Source of the DNA: Pinus tabuliformis
Taxonomy: Eukaryota > Streptophyta > Pinopsida > Pinales > Pinaceae
Direction of reading: 5' to 3'
Length of the DNA: 64,000 nt
Assembly (NCBI GenBank): GCA_031772625.1
Contig: CM062807.1
Coordinates: 1,148,591,007 to 1,148,655,006 of the forward strand
Position 1 is the first letter of the stretch. Each line of letters opens with the position of its first letter. The translations under genes and the position numbers were made by a program. The notes under the pieces are model-generated. The model was not told the origin of the DNA. It worked only from the letters and a program-made list of their open reading frames with translations, and ran no database searches. Shown here piece by piece: positions 57,825-64,000 of this stretch.

Positions 57825-58487
57825 CAGTTACCAATAATAATGCTCTAATATTCCCTTTGAATTCCTTCAAAATAAATTTTCAAACCAAGTTTAAGCAAAA
57901 ACTTAAAAAAATCTACACACATTATTTAACTTTGTAGGAGCTCGATATTGCCTCTGATGTATCTCTATAGTTTTCGATCATCGAGTTTCGAAATTATGTC
58001 CTACAGTATCCCTCTATGTCCTCTTTCTAATGCCACGATTCTGATTCAAATTGGATTCTCCAAGGAAGAGTTATGCGAAATCTCCCATAGTGACTTGATT
58101 ATAAACTAGTTGAGTAGAGAGAACTTGTATGACATGCCATGAGTCACTATTTTGACCTTTGTCCCTCAAAAATATATACAAGAAACTACAGCCCATCATC
58201 ATTTTTTAACTTCTGATGAAATTTCAATCTGATGCTCAGAGAGAAAGTTATAACGATTTTCCCCAGGTCACCTGTTTGGAATGTAGTTCAGCAGTCTACA
58301 AAAATACCAACTTCCTCATATCATATCTCCAGAAATATAGTGCGAAAAGATCTGAAATTTGGACCCAAGGTGTAGCGCAATGTCTTCTCAAATGGTACTT
58401 TTTTAGCTACTGAAAGATCGCAGAAAAAAATTTATAGAGAAAATGCCACGATGACCTATTTGGAGCAGCAAAACCCTAGAATCCAAA
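57825..58487 (-). other. Leader of Element 8
   Basis: Untranslated stretch between gag and primer site, homologous to 32571-33233. No gene. A 65-codon plus-strand frame here is a shadow. Confidence 0.75.
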
Positions 58488-58498
58488 CTCTGATACCA
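58488..58498 (-). promoter_or_regulatory. Primer-binding site of Element 8
   Basis: The plus strand CTCTGATACCA lies two bases before the LTR TGTTATGAAA. The next base outward is A instead of G. Confidence 0.85.
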
Positions 58499-58500
58499 AA

Positions 58501-58831
58501 TGTTATGAAACCAGCTCACAAAAGGATAGAAAAGATAGATCAACACCTTAGAATTCAGCCTCTTTGAGGGGGCAACCTCCTTTACATTACATAAATGAAC
58601 AATTCTTGGATGATTCAAATGAAAAAACCTCATTTCTATATATAGGAGTCTAAGAAGTACAATATAACACAACCGACCTAACAATAATAATATAAAGTGA
58701 CAAAAATAACAATAGAGGGATTCTATGAGCACAGTAATAACAATATGGGGACAATAGGGGCACAACAATATTAATAAGGGATACAACTAAAATAGTAATT
58801 GGGTAATCACTAGTATTATAGGGACCCAACA
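58501..58831 (-). repeat. 5' LTR of Element 8
   Basis: 331 bp, uninterrupted, partner of 52772-53327. Confidence 0.94.
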
Positions 58832-59107
58832 TTTTCCATGTTTCATGTTAGAGGAAGGTCATAGGTGACAAGCTTCCATTTCAATCCATATTGCTATAAC
58901 TTGATGACGAAGGAAAAATAATTTTAGAGCTTGAAGTAATCATGGAAATAAAAATCTAACAATGATGAAATCAATCAATTAGAGAGTATGTCATTAAGTG
59001 GAAGAACTTTTCCACTAAATATTCCACATGGGAGAATGCATATTTTATAGAGAAGCATATAGAACTACTCAACATTGAGGTTAGCATGTTTCTCAAGGAG
59101 AAGGGCA
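58832..59107 (+). pseudogene. Element 7 integrase C-terminus/chromodomain remnant
   Basis: It resumes Element 7 after Element 8: TTTTCCATGTTTCATGTTAG, then GACAAGCTTCCATTTCAATC, then a chromodomain-like KWKNFSTKYSTWENAYF translation with stops. It is followed by AAGGAGAAGGGCA, a polypurine tract. Confidence 0.8.
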
Positions 59108-59386
59108 TGTTAGGTCTCTATAATACTAGTGTGACCCCCATTTTCTTATTTTTTTGGCCCATAGAGTCCCACTATTGTTATTGTGTACCCATCCATTATT
59201 ATTGTTATGTAGGCTCTAATTATTTTGACCCTTTAGACCCCTTTATATAACAATCGGTCTTGTCATTTGAAACATCCAAGAATTGTTGATTTATGTGATG
59301 TAAAAGAAGATTGCCCCATCAAAGAGGCTTATTTTCAAGTGTTTGATCTATTTTTTGTTCTGTTTTTGTGATATGCTTACATAACA
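59108..59386 (+). repeat. 3' LTR of Element 7
   Basis: 279 bp, TGTTAGGTCTC... to ...TTACATAACA. It is shorter than the 333-bp LTRs of Element 5 because of internal deletions. No 5' partner is in the window. Confidence 0.85.
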
Positions 59387-59590
59387 GAGGAATATATATT
59401 TTGGATGTTGGTCTGTAATTAAAAATTTGAAGGTTTACTTTAAATTTTTACAAGTTCTTTTATGTCTTGTGGGCAATGGATCGAAATTGCCAAAGCATAT
59501 AAAATTAGAAATATTAGTTAATTTCTGTAGATAAAGACAAAGAAAAATATATAATAAGTAGGACCTTAAAACAACAATTTGATGAAGAAG

Positions 59591-59954
59591 TGTTAGGTAA
59601 ACTTGACTCAGGATAGAGTCAAAGTTGACCAGGTTAAACAATGATGGTTTTGGGGCACATGGTATTGTGCACCCATAGTATTCTGCCCGTGGTATTATAT
59701 GTAATGGAGCTTATAAAAGATGGGAATGACTTCATTGTAATGCAAGACCTGGAGGTCAGCGGTGAAGGCTCACTTGGTTGGATTGGCCAGGTTTTTGGCC
59801 AAGGATAATGGAATTTCATTATGGTTGGGTTTTTCCTCGGATTTGGGGTTTTCCTGGATAAACATGTGTGTTTATGTGTTTATGGTTGTTGCTGGTTATT
59901 TTTATATTTATTCCTCTCAGTAATTATTTATGTTATGCAGTAAATTTCTTAACA
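59591..59954 (+). repeat. 5' LTR of the TRIM
   Basis: TGTTAGGTAAAC... to ...TTTCTTAACA, 364 bp. Confidence 0.94.
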
Positions 59955-60557
59955 ACTGGTATCAAAGCTAGATATTGGCTTCAAAGGGATTCTTTGATGC
60001 CCGGGGTTTATATTGCCTAATTAGATCAATGTAGCCTTTTTACAGATCTGGGTCTGGAGAATGTGCGGAAGGTGTCGTAACTGCCAGGGATCGTAGTGCA
60101 TTTGCGATATTTACCGGTTTGGAACATGCTGACAAATTGTTCAGGATTCATGCAACTTCGAAAATTGTTCGTTTTCTACTATGTGAGGCCATCAATTCTA
60201 GAATCTACGAGGTTCTCATGGGGCTCTCAGTTGGAGCAGTTTGATAGAATTTTTTTGATCAAATCAAATTGAGATAGGATAGATCAGAATGGCAACAGCA
60301 GTATACAAAAAAAATTAATGAAGTCAAAATTATTGCATGTAAATGGGCATACTACTGTAAGACTTGGTAAGGCATGTGTACCCCTCGGTGATCACCGGTA
60401 AAGTCTGGGTTAGACCTAGGTGATAGGGGGGATGTCGGGTTAACAATACCTCGAGTAAAAACTCTGAGAGGGGTAAGAGCTAGAGTGAGCGGGATTGTCT
60501 CACTTAGGTTTGGCTGGAGTTAGTCAAGGAACCCCAAGTCAAGTTTAAGGGGGGAAT

Positions 60558-60921
60558 TGTTAGGTAAACTTGACTCAGGATAGAGTCAAAGTTGACCAGG
60601 TTAAACAATGATGGTTTTGGGGCACATGGTATTGTGCACCCATAGTATTCTGCCCGTGGTATTATATGTAATGGAGATTATAAAAGATGGGAATGACTTC
60701 ATTGTAATGCAAGACCTGGAGGTGAGCGGTGAAGGCTCACTTGGTTGGATTGGCTAGGGTTTTGGCCAAGGATAATGGAATTTCATTATGGTTGGGTTTT
60801 TCCCCGGATTTGGGGTTTTCCTGGATAAACATGTGTGTTTATGTGTTTATGGTTGTTGCTGGTTATTTTTATATGTATTCCTCTCAGTAATTATTTATGT
60901 TATGCAGTAAATTTCTTAACA
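60558..60921 (+). repeat. 3' LTR of the TRIM
   Basis: 364 bp, the same ends as the 5' LTR, followed by AGAAG. Confidence 0.94.
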
Positions 60922-60926
60922 AGAAG

Positions 60927-62339
60927 ATCACCCCTCCTAGACTATGTCTTTGGGTCCAACTTCTAATGTTGGACCTTTATATTATATGCTCAAATATGAA
61001 ATTACTTCAACATACAATCCTCAAGTTGCAAAAATAACACCCACATTTTTTCTAGAACACCCAAAAACCCTATGTAGGATATTCTTGGGCTAAACAAGTC
61101 TAAAAGTTGACCAACCTAGGCCTCCTTCTTCATTTCTTGCTATCTGTTATTTGAATTCACAAAAATGGAGAAACTAGAAAAGTTTTCCTCCTTTGGCAAA
61201 TCTGACAGGAAACAATTTGGCATTGGACTGGCGTTGATTCTACTGTAAATGGTGTAATGTTTCTTATCATTAATCACACCAATAAGGGTTGTGCACCAAC
61301 TCCTTAGCCCTAGGGTCAATTATATGGCTACCATGTGACTAGGGGCGTAGGCCAGAGACCACACACCACTTAAATTGCTACTCTAATTCACATAGTGGTT
61401 TCAAAATCTATGTGTTGGATGCGATGTGCCATCCCCTCTAGTGGTTTGCTAATGATCATATGTCAAACAATAAGACCTAGGGTCAGGCTTGGGCCAAGTG
61501 CCTCAATACCCACACTATTCACCTTGCTGCTCGGCCACCATACTACCATAAAACTAAGGGATGGGATCACGTGCCCTGCCCCCTCCTACCAACGTTGAGA
61601 AACTTAAAATTAAAATTTGAAATCATCCACATGGTATAACGAGCACCTCAGTAGCACGATTAGTTAGGTTGTGGTTTTTCGTGTCGAAGGTCATGGGTTT
61701 GATTTGCCTGGAGGAGTTTGGTAGACCCAACAAATTCTTGGCACATTCTCGAGGTCATGTGATGGCCTTCCATTAGGCCACATGGCACCCTCTGATTTCC
61801 CACATGGTGGACGGAGACTAGCCTAAACCAAACCACCACTAACAAATCAAATATTGTCAATTGACCCTATACGACCAAGCCACGTGGAAAGTTCTGATTG
61901 GCTCCATGCTACACAATCGCCTACTAACCTAAGCACCACGTCATCATACGTCCTGTCCATTTAGCTTCCCTATCAACCTTGCAAGTTGACTTCTTAGTTG
62001 TTTGCCAGAAACTTTGAAATGTGATAAATTTCTCCTATGGTCTTGGATTGAGGCTATTTAAGCATCATTGGAATTAGAATGATGAGATCTATGATTTGAC
62101 TCTAGTTTTCGGAAATTTTGCACACTCTTATTTTTTAGCATATTATTTATCCCTAGGCCATTCCTTACCACTAGAATCTTTTGAACCACCAAGAGTATAT
62201 GTTTACTTAGCGAGTAAGTGAGGGTACAACTCCCTCACTTTCCTAATCTCAATCCAGATTTCTTTACTTGGATTAGTACCTTTGAGTTGCACTCGAACAT
62301 AGTCCACATTACCTCTATGTGAAGTCCTTCTTCTCCTGT
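60927..62339. other. Spacer with a possible tRNA-like SINE remnant, no gene
   Basis: No coding domain was recognised. At about 61640-61710 there is a tRNA-like arrangement (CCTCAGTAGCACGATTAGTTAGG, written in pieces here as CCTCAGTAGC and GATTAGTTAGG, then GGTCATGGGTTTGATT) resembling the A and B boxes of SINE copy 2. No target duplication or A-tail was found, so this is weak. Confidence 0.35.
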
Positions 62340-62960
62340 CAAGAATTGAATCTTCCTACAACTCATTCAAATATTCAAGATAAAATTTGTCTATAGATGG
62401 AATCTGAAGATTTTCCTCATGATAATTAATAATTGTAGGCTCATTCACTCTCATTTTTTCTACATTCACAACAGAATAAATTTGCATGTAAGGTGGCATA
62501 TATAATCTGAAATCATTATTAACAATATTCTCCACGATTTTGAAAGGAACATGTCTGGTTGGTTTGAGCTTTTTACCTTCACCTTGTACTCTTTCTTGCT
62601 GATGTACAACCAAAATTGATCTCCCACATGGAAATCATGATCAACCTGATGCTTTTCATGCCTTTCTTTGTACTTGGATTTGATTTTCTCTACCTACTCT
62701 TGTACTCTTTGATGTAGTAACTGAATTTCTTCAACGAAATTCTTGGATTTGTCCACATCGCTATGTCCATATACAACAATACCTTTACCAAATAATAAAT
62801 CCAAATGAGACTTTGGTAAACAACCAAAACAAGCTTCAAATGTAGATACTTGTGTAGATGAATGATTGGGATGATTGTATGCATGTTAGACGTAATGAAA
62901 TTCTCATCCCAAAGTTTAGGATGTTATTGACAGTGCTAGACCTGCCAACATTCGGGGGAT
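62340..62960 (-). pseudogene. Element 10: gypsy integrase C-terminal remnant
   Basis: The minus strand reads KKLKPTRHVPFKIVENIVNN then LYMPPYMQIYSVVNVEKMRV and SIDKFYLEYLNEL (62356-62613), a typical plant gypsy integrase tail. Upstream, in another frame, are YNHPNHSSTQVSTFEACFG and KYKERHEKHQVDHDFHVGDQ, part of the integrase core end. No LTRs were identified. It differs from the tails of Elements 1, 3 and 5, so it is a separate family. Confidence 0.8.
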
Positions 62961-64000
62961 CTCCTCGGTATTAAGTCCCAACTAGACCTCATATTGTTTG
63001 GCATGGGAGTTCCATTTGCTATGATGGTCTGGTTTCCATTATGTTAAATGTTTTCTTTGGATCTTGGTTGTCAGCATGAGAGAGTGGTCTTCTTTGTCTC
63101 CGAGGTTTTCGTGCGTGGTGAATAATAGTGTTACTTGCATAAAGTTTATGTTACAACAGAGGGAGAAGAGAGACAAAATGGAAGTGAGTCTCTACTTGTT
63201 GGGGAACAGGTACGAACTCTGTCACAGATACACAAAACAATATAGGACATGCACAGCTTCCAGAGGATTTGTCCACATGGATGCAGTAGTCACAAAAAAC
63301 GCGAGAATGTAGCCCATACAACACCTAGTGGATCAGGCTTCACGATTGCGACGATCGTTGTAACAGGTTAATGTGAAAGGTTATGTCTGATGTTCGAGGA
63401 GGTAACCAACATGGCAAAGACATCATTAACAACTTATACAACAAATTTTCATAATTACATGTGTTAGAGAAAATGAATGTGTGAAGTTGTTTAACATAGG
63501 TTAAAGAAAAATGTATTACAAGTGTTCAAGAGTAATCGTACAAACAATTACAACACATGTGTGAAAATGTGCTGGCTTGTGATCATGCTTTTGAATTAAG
63601 AAAAAGTTCAAAGACACATCGATACACTATACATCACTGAACCCATGAAAGGGGCATTAGAGCCACCACTTGATCCTCAAAGAAAAGACTACAGACTCTC
63701 AAGGCTAGGTGGGAGGAGACAAGGTGAAAAGTTCGTTACATGTACTAATGAGGCATATTTATAGCCAAGGTTAAAACCGGACCTTGTGAGTGCTTGAATT
63801 CCGTATGACTATTTTACTTTCATGAATTTTCGACTCTAAATGACTCTTCGAATTGCAAGTGGGTCTCTGGGACTTCCACGTTACCCCACATTGATTTAGA
63901 CAGTATGAACCACAATAGTGATGTGGTTGACATGACTTGTTACACAGTAATTTGTCACCATTGGTCACCGTCCCTGTTACCCCTTTCCCGCACTTTGGAG
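62961..64000. other. Spacer without a recognisable gene
   Basis: No domain, repeat or RNA gene was recognised. The 82-codon frame at 63064-63312 has no supporting features. Confidence 0.5.

Larger units (their letters stand above)
52772..58831 (-). mobile_element. Element 8: Ty3/gypsy chromovirus of the Element 5 family, minus strand
   Basis: The 5' LTR is 58501-58831 (331 bp), primer site 58488-58498, polypurine tract 53330-53340, and the 3' LTR is 52772-53327 (about 330 bp once the SINE is discounted). It interrupts Element 7 inside the integrase C-terminal region. The flanking pentamers TTTTT (52767-52771) and TTTTC (58832-58836) fit a 5-bp target duplication with one later change. Coding regions are broken into at least eight pieces. 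Confidence 0.92.
50209..59386 (+). mobile_element. Element 7: decayed relative of Element 5, interrupted twice
   Basis: Plus-strand remnants match Element 5 in order: the RT end and RNase H (from 50209, AAGTCTTAGCTACAC), the integrase zinc region, the integrase core (52000-52300), the C-terminal part (52500-52771), then 58832-59107 (TTTTCCATGTTTCATG, chromodomain-like) and a 3' LTR (59108-59386). The 5' half is missing. A fold-back element sits at 50996-51969 and Element 8 at 52772-58831. Many stops and frameshifts. Confidence 0.88.
59591..60921 (+). mobile_element. Element 9: TRIM (miniature LTR retrotransposon)
   Basis: Two 364-bp LTRs (59591-59954, 60558-60921) flank 603 bp. The target duplication is AGAAG (59586-59590 and 60922-60926). 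The primer-site-like TGGTATCAAAGC is at 59957-59968 and the polypurine tract AAGGGGGGAA at 60547-60556. The LTRs differ at about six positions by eye, the lowest divergence in the window. The interior has no supported ORF; translated fragments are full of stops. Mobilisation would need another element. Confidence 0.93.

Overview
This window looks like intergenic DNA from a large plant nuclear genome. Every recognisable coding region belongs to a retrotransposon and no host gene was found. Supporting signs are plant-type Ty3/gypsy chromoviruses with C-terminal chromodomains, a Ty1/copia element, initiator-tRNA-Met primer sites (TGGTATCAGAGC), tRNA-derived SINEs, AT-rich spacers and multi-layer nesting. 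LTRs of about 3 kb and old, decayed copies would suit a gymnosperm or another very large genome, but that is inference; the species cannot be told from the sequence.

Left part (1-24252), nested, all on the minus strand. Element 1 is a decayed gypsy chromovirus (about 83-7903). Its 5' LTR is interrupted by Element 2, a copia element (7904-13063), which abuts Element 3, a second gypsy chromovirus of Element 1's family (13064-24252) with LTRs of about 3 kb. Elements 1 and 3 share a short spliceosomal-type intron just before the chromodomain. The right LTR of Element 3 holds a SINE with target duplications, a hairpin-forming inverted duplication and what looks like the first two exons of a captured host gene.

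Middle (24253-41810). After an AT-rich spacer comes a GA-rich satellite tract that has received two LTR elements on the plus strand, both with perfect target-site duplications. Element 4 (26940-32037, TSD GTAGA) is non-autonomous and carries an unrecognised ORF in place of gag-pol. Element 5 (32224-38123, TSD GAGGG) is a gypsy chromovirus whose gag-pol frame has only three nonsense codons and no frameshift. Next is a minisatellite of about 57 bp period, split by a poly(A)-tailed retroposon (38859-40351) with a 17-bp TSD and an open frame of 311 codons.

Right part (41811-64000). Two diverged copies of a 1.4-2 kb segment (Element 6) are probably LTRs of an old element. One copy carries a palindromic insertion that the other lacks. 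A second, larger palindrome of the same family lies in Element 7, a decayed plus-strand relative of Element 5. Element 7 is also interrupted by Element 8, a minus-strand member of the same family, one LTR of which holds another SINE. Element 9 (59591-60921) is a TRIM: two 364-bp LTRs, 603 bp of interior, TSD AGAAG. A gypsy integrase remnant (Element 10) lies near 62340-62960.

The best candidates for something undescribed are the fold-back insertion family (two copies, long target duplications, a shared 3' tail and one paralogous empty site), the non-autonomous Element 4 with its own ORF, the 311-codon retroposon, and the gene fragment captured in an LTR.
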